Shown here piece after piece: positions 41,725 to 50,517 of a stretch of DNA of 64,000 nt (within the stretch, counting starts at the first letter, position 1; each line of letters starts with the position of its first letter). Made by a program: the position numbers and the translations under genes. Below the pieces are notes generated by a model that saw nothing but the letters and a program-made list of their open reading frames with translations, did not search any database and was not told where the DNA came from. The stretch is from Gemmatimonadota bacterium (GTDB lineage: Bacteria > Gemmatimonadota > Gemmatimonadetes > Longimicrobiales > Gaopeijiaceae): contig JAJDYN010000029.1 of the NCBI GenBank assembly GCA_022825135.1, forward strand, positions 186,001-250,000, read 5' to 3'.

Positions 41725-42761
41725 GCCGCCTCCACGCCCGCAAGCGGAGCGGCGTCCGGCCGCGTGCCGTCGCCCTCCTCTTCCCCTTCCTCCTCCGGTT
41801 CGGGCTCGGGGGGCGGCAGGGTCGCGTCCACCAGAGCGCGCGCATCCGGTACGATCAAGGCGCACGCGGTCGGGCTCGGGCGGTGTTTTGCGAACTTGAC
41901 CAGGTCGCAATGCTCCAGAAAGGCCGCGAAACGATCGTGGACGTCCCAGGCTACGTCCGTGTCCTTCAAACGCTCGAGCACCTCCCGGCTGGTCATTTCG
42001 GGCGCGCGGATCGCGTAGCGGCCTTCCAGGTAGCGCCGGATGATGTCCGACACCTCGATGTGGTACTCCTTGATGCGTCCCTGCCCCAGCAGCCCCGACG
42101 ATTCGAGCCACTCGAGCTCTTCGTAGGCGACCTCGTGCGCGGGGCGCGGGGGGCCTTCGGTGACGGGTCCCTCGTCCGTCGGGCGCTGGCGGGCCCGGCG
42201 CGCCAGCCACCAGCCGCCGCCCGCGGCCAGAACGAGCGCGAGGAGCCAGAGGCCGATCACCAGCAGGCTGCGCGGGATGGAGAGCGGGCCCCGGATGCCG
42301 CGGATGTCCTGCCCCTCGTCGAGTCCGACGCTCACCACCGCGATGCCGAAGGGGTCGGTGACCAGCTCGGTCACGCCGCCGGAGGAGGCAACGCCCACCG
42401 TGAAGCTCGGGATCTCCAGCTCACCCAGCTCGAAGGTGGCGAGCGTGAGCACGGCCGTGGTGGTGGCGCGCCCGTCCGCCATGGCCGTGGGGTTCACGAC
42501 CGCACCGAGCACCTCGAAGGGCGCCAGGTCGAGCGAGTCGGGCCACTCGACGGTCGCGTCGGGGGCGTGCTCGACCGTGACGGTCAGGTGGAGGCGCCCG
42601 CCCACCGTGGTCGTGGTGGTGTCGACCGCGACGCGGAGGGAGGGGGGTGCGGGGAGTTCCTGGGCGGCGGCCGGGGCGGCGGCGCCAGCGACCAAGAGCG
42701 CCATCAGCGCGGCACGGCATGCAGCCCGCGCCACTCCGGCACATGGTTCCCGGGACGGCAT
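41721..42761 (-). CDS. BatD-like/DUF4381-type membrane protein
   Basis: I place the start at ATG 42761, which opens a signal peptide (ACRAALMALLVAGAAAPAAAQ); 346 residues. An upstream ATG at 42947 would overlap the DUF58 stop like other genes in this operon, but the added 62 residues look non-coding: frequent A/T third positions and two 20-nt palindromes. The mature protein has an Ig-like domain (LHLTVTVEHAPDATVEWPDS), a membrane helix (LLVIGLWLLALVLAAGGGWW) and a cytoplasmic part with EVSDIIRRYLEGRYAIRAPE, typical of the group. An acidic C-terminal tail (EPEPEEEGEEEGDG) is unusual. Confidence 0.82.
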   Translation of the reverse strand: MPSREPCAGVARAACRAALMALLVAGAAAPAAAQELPAPPSLRVAVDTTTTTVGGRLHLTVTVEHAPDATVEWPDSLDLAPFEVLGAVVNPTAMADGRATTTAVLTLATFELGELEIPSFTVGVASSGGVTELVTDPFGIAVVSVGLDEGQDIRGIRGPLSIPRSLLVIGLWLLALVLAAGGGWWLARRARQRPTDEGPVTEGPPRPAHEVAYEELEWLESSGLLGQGRIKEYHIEVSDIIRRYLEGRYAIRAPEMTSREVLERLKDTDVAWDVHDRFAAFLEHCDLVKFAKHRPSPTACALIVPDARALVDATLPPPEPEPEEEGEEEGDGTRPDAAPLAGVEAA

Positions 42762-42807
42762 CGCCGCGCCCGACCTCGCCCAAATCGCCATCACCGGGGC
42801 CCAATAC

Positions 42808-42899
42808 CGCGTTTCAACTGAAACGCGTCCCGCAGCTCCAGGGCCTGTGCGCCGGCCTTCACCCGGCACTGCCCCCTGCCGCGCTTCCGCGGAAACGCG
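42808..42899. promoter_or_regulatory. Two matching 20-nt palindromes inside the Bat operon
   Basis: CGCGTTTCAACTGAAACGCG (42808-42827) is a perfect palindrome apart from its two central bases. CGCGCTTCCGCGGAAACGCG (42880-42899) is palindromic with a single mismatched pair. They share CGCGYTTC-N4-GAAACGCG and start 72 bp apart. If the gene starts at 42761 they fall in a 182-bp spacer and look like paired operators or RNA hairpins. Confidence 0.6.
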
Positions 42900-42943
42900 T
42901 CCCAGCGCACCCGTCACGCCACCGACGGCACCGCCCGGCGTCA

Positions 42944-43819
42944 TCATCGCCGCCGCTCCCTCTCCTTGAAGAAGCGCATCAGCGGCCGGAGGTAGGGCCG
43001 GTCCGCACGCACGTCGATCAGGTCCACCTTGCCGTGGCGAAGCGTCCGCTCGAGCTCCTCCTCGACCGCCGCCCGGTCGCGCGCGAACGCCTCCTGGAAG
43101 CTGCGGTCGGAGGTGTTCACCACGAAACGCTCTCCCGTCTCGGCGTCCTCGAATTCAACCAGCCCGATGGGAGGCAGCTCCGTCTCGCGCCGGTCGCGCA
43201 CCCGCACCGCGATGGTGTCGTGGCGCCGGCCGGCGATGTTGAGCGCGCGCCCGAACCCGCCCGCCAGGAAGTCCGACACCAGGAACACCACCGCCCGGCG
43301 GCGGGTCACGCGCGTCAGGTACTCGAGCGCCATCCGGATATCGGTACCACTCCGGTCGGGCCGATGATACAGCAGCTCCCGCAATACCCGCAGCACATGC
43401 CGGCGCCCCTTGCGCGGGGGCACGAACTTCTCGATCCGGTCGCTGAAGAGGATCAGCCCGACCTTGTCGTTGTTCTTGATCGCGCTGAAGGCCAGCAGGG
43501 CGCAGATCTCCACCGCCACGTCGCCCTTCATGCGCATGCGCGTCCCGAAGTTGCCGGAGGCGCTCACGTCCACCACCAGCATGACGGTGAGCTCGCGCTC
43601 CTCCTCGAACACCTTCACGAACGGCGTGCCGGTGCGTGCCGTCACGTTCCAGTCGATGCTCCGAATGTCGTCGCCGTACTGATACTCGCGCACCTCCGCG
43701 AAATTCATCCCCCGTCCCTGGAAGACGGAATGGTATTCGCCGGAGAAGACCTCGTTCACGAGACCGCGCGTGGTGATCTCGATGCGGCGGACCTTGCGAA
43801 GGATTTCGCTCGCGATCAT
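42944..43819 (-). CDS. DUF58 protein
   Basis: The protein is 291 residues and shows the DUF58 core: GEYHSVFQGRGMNFAEVREY and DDIRSIDWNVTARTG, followed by a VWA-like part with MLVVDVSASGNFG in place of a full MIDAS. It is cytosolic and normally works with MoxR and VWA proteins. It begins five bases after the moxR stop and is the second gene of the unit. Confidence 0.94.
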   Translation of the reverse strand: MIASEILRKVRRIEITTRGLVNEVFSGEYHSVFQGRGMNFAEVREYQYGDDIRSIDWNVTARTGTPFVKVFEEERELTVMLVVDVSASGNFGTRMRMKGDVAVEICALLAFSAIKNNDKVGLILFSDRIEKFVPPRKGRRHVLRVLRELLYHRPDRSGTDIRMALEYLTRVTRRRAVVFLVSDFLAGGFGRALNIAGRRHDTIAVRVRDRRETELPPIGLVEFEDAETGERFVVNTSDRSFQEAFARDRAAVEEELERTLRHGKVDLIDVRADRPYLRPLMRFFKERERRR

Positions 43820-43823
43820 TCCG

Positions 43824-44825
43824 TCAGGGCACCTCGATGTTGTCCAGAACGCGCGTCACCACATCCTCGGGTGTGACCTCCTCGGCCTCCGCCTCGTAGG
43901 TGACCAGCACCCTGTGGCGGAGCACGTCCATCCCCACCGATCGCACGTCCTCCGGAGTCACGTAGCCGCGCCGGCGCAGGAAGGCGTGCGCCCGTGCCGT
44001 CTTCGCCAGGCAGATGCTGGCCCGGGGCGAACCTCCGTAGGCGATGAGTTGAACCAGGTCGTCCAGCCCGCAGGCGGCCGGATCTCGCGTAGCGAACACC
44101 AGATCGACGATGTAGCGCTCGATCTGCGGGTCCATGTACACCATCTCGACCGCGGCGCGCGCCCGCAGGATCTCGTCCGGGCTCACCACCGGAGTCACGT
44201 CGCGCGCCGGTCCCGTCGCCATGCGGCGCATGATCTCGAGCTCCTCGTCCTTGTCGGGATAGCCCACGGCCAACTTCAGCATGAAGCGGTCCACCTGGGC
44301 CTCCGGAAGAGGATAGGTTCCCTCCTGCTCGATGGGATTCTGGGTCGCGAGCACGAGGAAGGGATCGTCGAGCGCGAAGGTGTTCTGCCCGATGGTTACG
44401 GTGTGCTCCTGCATCGCCTCCAGCAGTGCGGCCTGAACCTTGGCCGGAGAGCGGTTGATCTCGTCGGCGAGGATGACGTTCGCGAAGATGGGGCCCTTGC
44501 GGGTCTTGAAGTCCGACTCCTTCGGGTCGAAGACGAGGGTTCCGATAAGATCCGCGGGCAGGAGGTCGGGCGTGAACTGGATGCGCTGGAAGGAGGTGCG
44601 GATGGCCGCCGCCAGGGTGCGAACGGTCAGGGTCTTGGCGAGCCCGGGAACGCCTTCCAGAAGCACGTGCCCATCGGAGAGCAGGCCGATCAGCATCCGC
44701 TCCACCATGTAGCGCTGGCCTACGATCACCCGCCCGACTTCATCCAGCAGGCGATCCACGAAGGCGCTCTCCTCCCGGATCTTTTCCTGGATGGCGGCGA
44801 TGTCGTGTCTGGTTGAGGTGGTCAT
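43824..44825 (-). CDS. MoxR-family AAA+ ATPase
   Basis: The protein is 333 residues. Walker A is LLEGVPGLAKT (about 55-65), Walker B VILADEINRSPAKVQ (about 117), sensor 1 VLATQNPIEQEGTYPLPEAQ and the C-terminal lid GGSPRASICLAKTARAHA. MoxR ATPases act as chaperones for VWA-linked complexes. It is the first gene of the Bat operon; its 5' side is an AT-rich 105-bp divergent region shared with the xdhC genes. Confidence 0.96.
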   Translation of the reverse strand: MTTSTRHDIAAIQEKIREESAFVDRLLDEVGRVIVGQRYMVERMLIGLLSDGHVLLEGVPGLAKTLTVRTLAAAIRTSFQRIQFTPDLLPADLIGTLVFDPKESDFKTRKGPIFANVILADEINRSPAKVQAALLEAMQEHTVTIGQNTFALDDPFLVLATQNPIEQEGTYPLPEAQVDRFMLKLAVGYPDKDEELEIMRRMATGPARDVTPVVSPDEILRARAAVEMVYMDPQIERYIVDLVFATRDPAACGLDDLVQLIAYGGSPRASICLAKTARAHAFLRRRGYVTPEDVRSVGMDVLRHRVLVTYEAEAEEVTPEDVVTRVLDNIEVP

Positions 44826-44846
44826 GTGTTTTTCGGTCTTGTGGAT

Positions 44847-44875
44847 GTGAAATCGAGATAGCCCGAAAATATGAT
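44847..44875 (+). promoter_or_regulatory. Candidate sigma70-type promoter for the xdhC pair
   Basis: GTGAAA (44847-44852) and TATGAT (44870-44875) are spaced by 17 bp in a clearly AT-rich stretch between the divergent moxR and xdhC genes. The start point would be near 44882, leaving a leader of about 50 bases. TATCAT on the other strand in the same place may serve the Bat operon. Confidence 0.45.
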
Positions 44876-44930
44876 AGCACAGAGCAGGAAAACGTTGCGC
44901 GCGCGCGGGCGGTCGGGGCAACTTGGGGCC

Positions 44931-45272
44931 ATGACACCAACTGCAGCAGGGCATACGAGCGCGGACCCGGTCCTCGAGCAGGCGGCCAACTGGCTTGGCG
45001 AGGGGCGCCGGGTTGCGCTGGCGACGGTCACGCGCACCTGGGGTTCGGCCCCGCGGCGCGCGGGCAGCCACATGGCGGTGGCGGAGGGCGGGGACTTCAC
45101 CGGGTCCGTCTCCGGCGGATGCGTGGAATCGGCTGTCATCCACGCGGCCATGGAGGTCATGGAATCGGGCGATCCGCAACGGCTCAAGTTCGGCGTCACC
45201 AACGAGATGGCGTGGGAAGTCGGGCTGGCCTGCGGGGGAGAGGTGGAGATCTACGTCGAAGCGGTGCACTGA
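44931..45272 (+). CDS. XdhC/CoxI N-terminal domain protein
   Basis: The 113-residue protein from the ATG at 44931 consists of the XdhC_CoxI domain only: ALATVTRTWGSAPRRAGSHM and FTGSVSGGCVESAVI. XdhC proteins bind molybdenum cofactor and assist sulfuration and insertion into xanthine-dehydrogenase-family enzymes, two of which are encoded in this window. The Rossmann half is the next gene, three bases downstream. The conserved Cys in SGGCVE is retained. An ATG at 44871 would overlap the candidate promoter. Confidence 0.88.
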   Translation: MTPTAAGHTSADPVLEQAANWLGEGRRVALATVTRTWGSAPRRAGSHMAVAEGGDFTGSVSGGCVESAVIHAAMEVMESGDPQRLKFGVTNEMAWEVGLACGGEVEIYVEAVH

Positions 45273-45275
45273 TCC

Positions 45276-45995
45276 GTGCGATCCGCCCTCCTCGACACTC
45301 TTCTCGAAGCACAGCGGTCGGGGCGAAGTGTCGTCCTGGCGACCCGGCTGAGCGACGGCGCCCAGGAGCTGGTGGAAATCGGGCCCGCCGGGGCGCGCGA
45401 GCCGCGGTCCATGGCGGGCGTCTCGGCGGACCAGGTCTACGCCGCCCTGCGCGCCGAAGAGGCCCAGGTGGCCGACACCGCCGACGGCCCCGTCCTCCTG
45501 CGCCCGTACACGGTCCCCCGCAGGTTGCTGGTCGTGGGCGCCGTGCACATCGCCCAGGTTCTGGCGCGCACCTCCCCGGAGGTCGGCCTGCCGGCCACCA
45601 TCGTCGATCCGCGCGAGGGGTTCGCCACCCGGGAGCGCTTCCCCGGCGCGCAGATCGTGCGGGCCTGGCCGGACGACGCGCTGGAGCGGATCGGGCTGGA
45701 CGAGCGCTGCGCGCTGGTGGTGCTCGCCCACGACCCGAAGATCGACGACCCGGCGCTTACCGCCGCTCTGGGGAGCGACGCCTTCTACATCGGCGCGCTC
45801 GGTGGACGCCGCACCCGGCGGCAGCGCCGCGAGCGCCTCCTGGACGCAGGCTTCTCCCCTCAAGATGTCGCGCGCATCCACAGCCCCGTGGGACTCTCCA
45901 TCGGCGCGCGCACCCCCGCCGAAATCGCCTTCTCCATCCTGGCGCAGATCATCGACGTCATCCGCAATCCGGGGGCATCGCCGCTGGCGCGATAG
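45276..45995 (+). CDS. XdhC C-terminal Rossmann-domain protein
   Basis: The 239-residue protein starts at GTG 45276. Residues 1-70 form a small linker domain (SVVLATRLSDGAQELVEIG); residues 80-235 are the XdhC_C Rossmann fold: PRRLLVVGAVHIAQVLA, LVVLAHDPKIDDPALTAAL, YIGALGGRRTRRQRRERL and SPVGLSIGARTPAEIAFSI. In many bacteria both halves form one protein; here they are split, which is also seen elsewhere in CODH-like clusters. Confidence 0.92.
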   Translation: MRSALLDTLLEAQRSGRSVVLATRLSDGAQELVEIGPAGAREPRSMAGVSADQVYAALRAEEAQVADTADGPVLLRPYTVPRRLLVVGAVHIAQVLARTSPEVGLPATIVDPREGFATRERFPGAQIVRAWPDDALERIGLDERCALVVLAHDPKIDDPALTAALGSDAFYIGALGGRRTRRQRRERLLDAGFSPQDVARIHSPVGLSIGARTPAEIAFSILAQIIDVIRNPGASPLAR

Positions 45996-46083
45996 AGGGG
46001 TGGGGGGGGGAGGAGCCCAGGAGTGGCGAGGAGCCCAGGAGTCGCCACGACCCGGGAACTCCTTGCGGTGCCGTAGAGATCGG

Positions 46084-46104
46084 ACTTAGTTTAGTGGCCT
46101 AAGT
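46084..46104. promoter_or_regulatory. Inverted repeat upstream of the second Phd/VapC module
   Basis: ACTTAG at 46084-46089 pairs with CTAAGT at 46099-46104 across nine bases (ACTTAG-N9-CTAAGT), 26 bp before the antitoxin ATG. It is AT-rich relative to the surroundings and is a plausible autorepressor site. Confidence 0.55.
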
Positions 46105-46129
46105 TCGACTCCTTCCGGGAGCCATCGTC

Positions 46130-46375
46130 ATGCGCACCTACAACATGCACGAAGCCAAGACGCACCTCTCGCGCCTGGTCCGGGAGGCCGTCGATGGTGA
46201 GCCGTTCATCATCGCCCGCGCGGGCAAGCCTTTGGTCAGAGTCACTGCGGTGGACGACGAAGCGGGCGGGACCGCCCGGCGTCTGGGCTTCCTCGCCGGA
46301 CACATCTCCCTCCCACCCGATTTCGACCGCATGGGCAGGAAGAAGATCGAGGCATCGTTCGAGGGCAGATCATGA
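46130..46375 (+). CDS. Phd/YefM-type antitoxin
   Basis: The 81-residue protein begins RTYNMHEAKTHLSRLVREAV and GEPFIIARAGKPLVRVTAV, the standard Phd/YefM fold; the tail FLAGHISLPPDFDRMG is typical of antitoxins paired with PIN toxins, in which the FDR segment binds the toxin. Its stop overlaps the vapC start by four bases. Confidence 0.93.
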   Translation: MRTYNMHEAKTHLSRLVREAVDGEPFIIARAGKPLVRVTAVDDEAGGTARRLGFLAGHISLPPDFDRMGRKKIEASFEGRS

Positions 46376-46758
46376 CGTTTCTTCTCGACACCCATCTCCT
46401 GCTCTACGCCGCGGGAATGCCCGAACGGCTTCCGAGCGTTGCGCGTACCCTGCTGGAGGATCCCGATTCGGAACTCGCGTTCAGCGCCGCATCCCTCTGG
46501 GAGGTCGCGATCAAGAACGGGCTGGGACGCGACGATTACCGCGTCGATCCGCGCCTGCTGCGACGAGGTCTGCTTGAGAACGGGTACACGGAGCTTCCCG
46601 TCTCGGGCGCTCACGCCGTGGCGGCCGACCTGCTGCCCCCGGTCAACAGCGATCCCTTCGATCGGATGCTGGTGGCGCAGGCTCAGATCGAAGGGCTGAC
46701 GCTGCTTACGCTCGATCCGGTCGTCGGGCGCTATCCGGGACCGATTCGGCTGCTGTGA
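46372..46758 (+). CDS. vapC: VapC-type PIN-domain toxin
   Basis: The 128-residue protein carries TFLLDTHLLLYAAG (Asp6), SAASLWEVAIKNGLG (Glu about 43), NSDPFDRMLVAQAQIEG (Asp about 95-99) and LLTLDPVVGRYPG. The WEVAIK-N-G-L-G and DPFDR-x-L-x-A-Q-A blocks are characteristic of this VapC subgroup with Phd/YefM partners. It is a predicted RNase. The next gene is convergent, ending seven bases away. Confidence 0.94.
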   Translation: MTFLLDTHLLLYAAGMPERLPSVARTLLEDPDSELAFSAASLWEVAIKNGLGRDDYRVDPRLLRRGLLENGYTELPVSGAHAVAADLLPPVNSDPFDRMLVAQAQIEGLTLLTLDPVVGRYPGPIRLL

Positions 46759-46765
46759 CCGAACC

Positions 46766-48013
46766 TCAGCGCGGATCCCGCAACTCGGCCGGCAACCGGG
46801 CCAGGAAGGGCTGCTGAATCCCGAGGCTGTCCTCGCGCACCCCCAGAATGGTATCGCCCCGGATGTCGAAGACGTCGGCCGGGGCGCCCAGGTCGAGCAT
46901 GCCCAGGTAGTCGCCCGCGGAGTTGAACACGTCCCATAACGGGCCGCCGAAGCCTGACGGGCCCCGGTTGACGTAGGTGATCCGCTGGTCCAGCCTCTCC
47001 ACGGGCCGGACGCGCTGGACGAGGACGAGTTCCGGGCCGGCCTCGATGTCCGCTACCGCCGGCAGCCTCTCGGGCAGACGAACCATGGTGCGCAGATCCG
47101 GCGGAGTTTCGCTCGGATCCATGTTCCGGGCGACGATGCCGAGCAGGATCTCGTGCTGTTCCTCGGTCAGCAACGCCTCGTCGCGATCCCATGAGATCCT
47201 GCGCACGGGAACGCCCTGCCGGAAGAGAGTGACCCATGGCTCGGACATCCAGCCGGCGACGACTTCGTCCGGCTCGCGCGTGGACCAGACGAGCATGTCG
47301 GCCCAGACCGGAAAGCGCCGGTCCGCCGGATTGTAGCGCGGCCGGACCGCGTACACCGCAAGGGTGTCGAGCAGCGCGCCCGAGACGGACCGGTGAGCCA
47401 GGACGTGCCACGGGGCGGTTGCGGACCAGAGGTGCACGGCCAGCGTCGAGTCGTTCGCCGCCCTCCACTCGGGCATGTACGCCTGCATGATGTCCCACGG
47501 GTGCGACTCGAGGAGGCCGCCGTCGCGGCCGAAGATGCTGACGGTCTGGTTGATGGCGTCGGGCAGCAGCAGGCGCCCGTCGCCGATGCCGACCATCGCC
47601 ACCGTAAGATCGCCGCTGATCTCACCCGGCCCGGAGCCCCTGCGGCTGATGCGCCGCAGGAAGGAGCCGTCCGGCGAGTAAACGCGCACATCGGCCGCCT
47701 CCCGGTCGAGGACGGCGATCGTCCCGTCGTCCAGCAACTCGACGCCGGCCACCTCCGCGAAGAGCATCTCGGGAGGTCCTTCCATGTCCCCGATGGTCAG
47801 GATGTACTCGGCCGGATAGATGGGCCGGCCGTAGTCGGCCAGCGGCCCGTGGCGCACGGTCTCGATGCCGGCGCTGTCCTGGACGATGGGGGTGGGGCCG
47901 ATGTCTCCCGGGCCGCATCCCGTCGCGAGTCCCACGAGAACCGAGGCGACGGCGATGCTTCCGCCGGCGGACGGCCGCGCGTGCGATAGTGGAAGGTTCA
48001 CGTATCGATCCAT
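46766..48013 (-). CDS. Six-bladed beta-propeller lipoprotein
   Basis: The start at 48013 gives 415 residues with a lipoprotein signal (SIAVASVLVGLATGC). The mature part reads as a propeller: FAEVAGVELLDDGTIAVLDR, VRVYSPDGSFLRRISRRGSG and WDVFNSAGDYLGMLDL resemble the 6-bladed propeller family often found in Gemmatimonadota. Function is unknown. A long upstream extension of the frame lacks coding character. The NHL gene ends 43 bp upstream on the same strand. Confidence 0.85.
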   Translation of the reverse strand: MDRYVNLPLSHARPSAGGSIAVASVLVGLATGCGPGDIGPTPIVQDSAGIETVRHGPLADYGRPIYPAEYILTIGDMEGPPEMLFAEVAGVELLDDGTIAVLDREAADVRVYSPDGSFLRRISRRGSGPGEISGDLTVAMVGIGDGRLLLPDAINQTVSIFGRDGGLLESHPWDIMQAYMPEWRAANDSTLAVHLWSATAPWHVLAHRSVSGALLDTLAVYAVRPRYNPADRRFPVWADMLVWSTREPDEVVAGWMSEPWVTLFRQGVPVRRISWDRDEALLTEEQHEILLGIVARNMDPSETPPDLRTMVRLPERLPAVADIEAGPELVLVQRVRPVERLDQRITYVNRGPSGFGGPLWDVFNSAGDYLGMLDLGAPADVFDIRGDTILGVREDSLGIQQPFLARLPAELRDPR

Positions 48014-48056
48014 CGGTGCATGCCGGGGATGATCGCCTGGCGAGCCGCGGCGGGGC

Positions 48057-49154
48057 TCAGAATCGGATCGGAGTCCGCCACACCAGGTTGAGCTGGTCGT
48101 CGGCAATGAAGAGGAAGCCGAGGTCGGAGGCAAGGCCCGCCGGAGCAGGCAGGGCGGTCTCGCCAGCCTCCAGTCCGGAGCCATTGTAGTCCGACGCGCC
48201 GTTGCCCGCGAACGTGCGGATGACGCCGGTGGCGGTTTCGATGGCGCGCACCCGGCCATTCCCACGGTCGGCGATGAAGAGCGTCGCCCCCCCATCGACC
48301 GCCACGACGGCCTCGGGGAAGGCGAGCCTCGCGCGGAGGGCCGGTCCGCCATCGCCCGAGAACCCCTGTCTCCCGGATCCGGCGACCGGGCCGATGATGC
48401 CCGTTTCCAGGTCGACGGCGCGGACGCGCTGGTCCGCCGCGTCGGCGATGTAGAGACGCCCATCCGCAACCGCCAGCCCGCGGGGGGCGCGCAGCCGGGC
48501 CTCGGTGGCGGGTCCGCCGTCGCCCGAGCTGCCGGCTCGCCCGTTGCCCGCGGCCGGAGAAAGGGTACCGTCCCGGGCGATGCGCCAGACGCGGTGCTCG
48601 GGCCAGTCGCTCACGAACACGTCACCCGTCACGGATACGGCCACGCCGGTGGGTTCGCCGAAGCGGGCCTCGGTGGCCGGGAGGCCGCTTGCCGGAGCCA
48701 CGCCTCCCGGGTCGCCGGCCAGGACGGCAACCGCTCCATCGCTACCCGCCCCCACCGTCACCCGGAAGACCCTGCCCGCCTGGCCGTCCGCCGCCAGCAG
48801 CGTGCCGCCGGGGGCGAGGGCGAGGCCCTCGGGACGGCGCAAGCAGGCGGAACCCGAGCACCCGCTCTGATCCGCCAGCACGGCGACATCGCCGTTGGCA
48901 CGCACCGCCAGGATCCGGGCCGCGCGGCGGTCGGCGATGTAGAGCGTCCCATCCGCCCCCAGCGCCAGCCCGCGCGGCGAGGACAGCTCAAAGTCGGTTG
49001 CCGGCACACGTTCCGCGGGCTCGAGGTCGTCCGGCTTTCCCGCCACGACCCGCATGACCCCGGGCGCGTCTCCGAGAATCACGACCGGGTCTCCACAACC
49101 GGCGAGCGCGATTGCCAGCATCAGCGCGGCCGCCGTCCGTACGGCTGCGAGCAT
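48057..49154 (-). CDS. NHL-repeat beta-propeller lipoprotein
   Basis: The 365-residue product begins at the ATG at 49154 with a signal and lipobox (ALMLAIALAGC). NHL-type repeats recur with the pattern P-x-G-L-A-x-x-x-D-G-x-L-Y-I-A-D: SSPRGLALGADGTLYIADRR, RAPRGLAVADGRLYIADAAD, PEAVVAVDGGATLFIADRGN, and the linker GFSGDGGPAxxA also repeats. Probably a ligand-binding propeller at the cell surface. Confidence 0.87.
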   Translation of the reverse strand: MLAAVRTAAALMLAIALAGCGDPVVILGDAPGVMRVVAGKPDDLEPAERVPATDFELSSPRGLALGADGTLYIADRRAARILAVRANGDVAVLADQSGCSGSACLRRPEGLALAPGGTLLAADGQAGRVFRVTVGAGSDGAVAVLAGDPGGVAPASGLPATEARFGEPTGVAVSVTGDVFVSDWPEHRVWRIARDGTLSPAAGNGRAGSSGDGGPATEARLRAPRGLAVADGRLYIADAADQRVRAVDLETGIIGPVAGSGRQGFSGDGGPALRARLAFPEAVVAVDGGATLFIADRGNGRVRAIETATGVIRTFAGNGASDYNGSGLEAGETALPAPAGLASDLGFLFIADDQLNLVWRTPIRF

Positions 49155-49249
49155 GAGTATGAGCCCGCCACCCGCCGCGGCTCCGCACCCGGGCGTCACA
49201 ACACCCCCGCTCCGCCCGCAGAGCACGGTCCCTTTCCCCACTCCGACGA

Positions 49250-50419
49250 TCACGATCCTCCGCCGCCGAACGGGACGACCCAGAGATCGTGCTTTCCGCC
49301 GGTCAGCAACCGGGCATACGCCAGGCGGCCTCCATCGGGCGAAACGGCGGGCTCGCGGGCTCGTTCGGTGCCGGGAATCGGAGTCGCCGCCTCCCCTTCC
49401 ACGGACACGGCCCACAGGCGTCCATCCCGCCGGAAAACGAGCCGGCCCGAGTCGGGCGTCCAAGCGGGCTCCTCTCCCCGGCCCAGTTCGCGGGTTTCCG
49501 AACCATCCGGCCGCACGAGCGCGATCCTCCGCTCCGCCACTTCGTAGTCCACCCGCTCCTGCCGGCAGACCGGTCCCAGGAAGCCGGAATGGGTGCAGCT
49601 CGCGGCAGCCGAGTCTCCCCGCACCAGCCTTGTGAACGCGATCCACTCACCATTCGGCGACCAGGCGGGAGCCACGCCGCCGCCGGTGCCGGGCACGGTT
49701 TCCGCCCGGGAAGACGCGAGGTCCCAGAGCAACACCCGAAGCCCGTCGCTGAAAGCGACACGGGTCCCTTCCGGATCCCAGCTGGGACGGAAGAGGGGCG
49801 GATTCTCCTCGTGGAAGAGGCGTTGGAAGGGGTAATAGCGGATACGGAAGAAACCGGGCAGGAACGGATCGCCCCGGAGTGGTACGAACTCGCGCCCCTC
49901 GAGCGGCACGGAGAGCGAGCTTCCGGGCGCCGGCGAACCTCCTCCTTCCCGGTGCATGACGTGAAGCCGGATCTCGGCCAGGCGGGCAGCGATCGGCGCT
50001 GCGCCGGACGGATCGCAAGCGACGATGGCCGCCGGACAGAGATCTGCGTCCGCCACCGCCCATATCTCCGCGTAGGCCGCCCGCACTCCGTCGGGGGACG
50101 GCGCCGGGCTGGCGAGCCAGTGGGACGCACCGCCGGGAAACTGGAGCGCCGGGAGCAGCGGCTCAGCGGCCCCGCCCGAGGCCGGAATCTTCATCAGAAC
50201 GCCCGGGCTCTGTGCGAATGGCGCTACGCCCTCGGCCGCGTAGGCCAGCGAATCGAGCCCGAGCCAGACCGGCGTCCGCTCATCGAGCCCCGAGAAGGTG
50301 AGCTGAAGCGGTCCCGTCACTTCGATGGAGAGACGGTCCACCGACACGAACTGCGACGTGGCTTCCCTGCAGCCGAGGACGCACAGGACCCCGACCGCCA
50401 TCCACGCGCCCGGACGCAT
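49250..50419 (-). CDS. TolB-like/WD40 propeller lipoprotein
   Basis: I choose ATG 50419 because it opens a lipoprotein signal (MRPGAWMAVGVLCVLGC); ATG 50521 would overlap the TonB-receptor stop (ATGA) but adds 34 basic residues before it. The 389-residue protein has TolB/PD40 repeats: PSWDPEGTRVAFSDG, PAWSPNGEWIAFTR, PAWTPDSGRLVFRRDG and PAVSPDGGRLAYARLL. A short duplication (RPGAW-type) lies between the two candidate starts. It may work with the receptor upstream. Confidence 0.85.
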   Translation of the reverse strand: MRPGAWMAVGVLCVLGCREATSQFVSVDRLSIEVTGPLQLTFSGLDERTPVWLGLDSLAYAAEGVAPFAQSPGVLMKIPASGGAAEPLLPALQFPGGASHWLASPAPSPDGVRAAYAEIWAVADADLCPAAIVACDPSGAAPIAARLAEIRLHVMHREGGGSPAPGSSLSVPLEGREFVPLRGDPFLPGFFRIRYYPFQRLFHEENPPLFRPSWDPEGTRVAFSDGLRVLLWDLASSRAETVPGTGGGVAPAWSPNGEWIAFTRLVRGDSAAASCTHSGFLGPVCRQERVDYEVAERRIALVRPDGSETRELGRGEEPAWTPDSGRLVFRRDGRLWAVSVEGEAATPIPGTERAREPAVSPDGGRLAYARLLTGGKHDLWVVPFGGGGS

Positions 50420-50517
50420 CCGCCGAGTCCCTCGGGGACGACCACTCCAGCGAATCCTCCCGATCCATGCGCCCGGACGGCGCATCTCCTTCACGTTCCA
50501 TCTCACGCCCGCGCGCA

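Noticed and set aside
42762-42947. N-terminal 62-residue extension of the BatD-like gene
   Set aside because: It would place a signal peptide deep inside the protein and run through two strong palindromes; not fully excluded, since the upstream ATG overlaps the DUF58 stop.
44931-45995. xdhC broken by frameshift
   Set aside because: Each half has its own start and complete domain with three bases between; split XdhC halves are known elsewhere.
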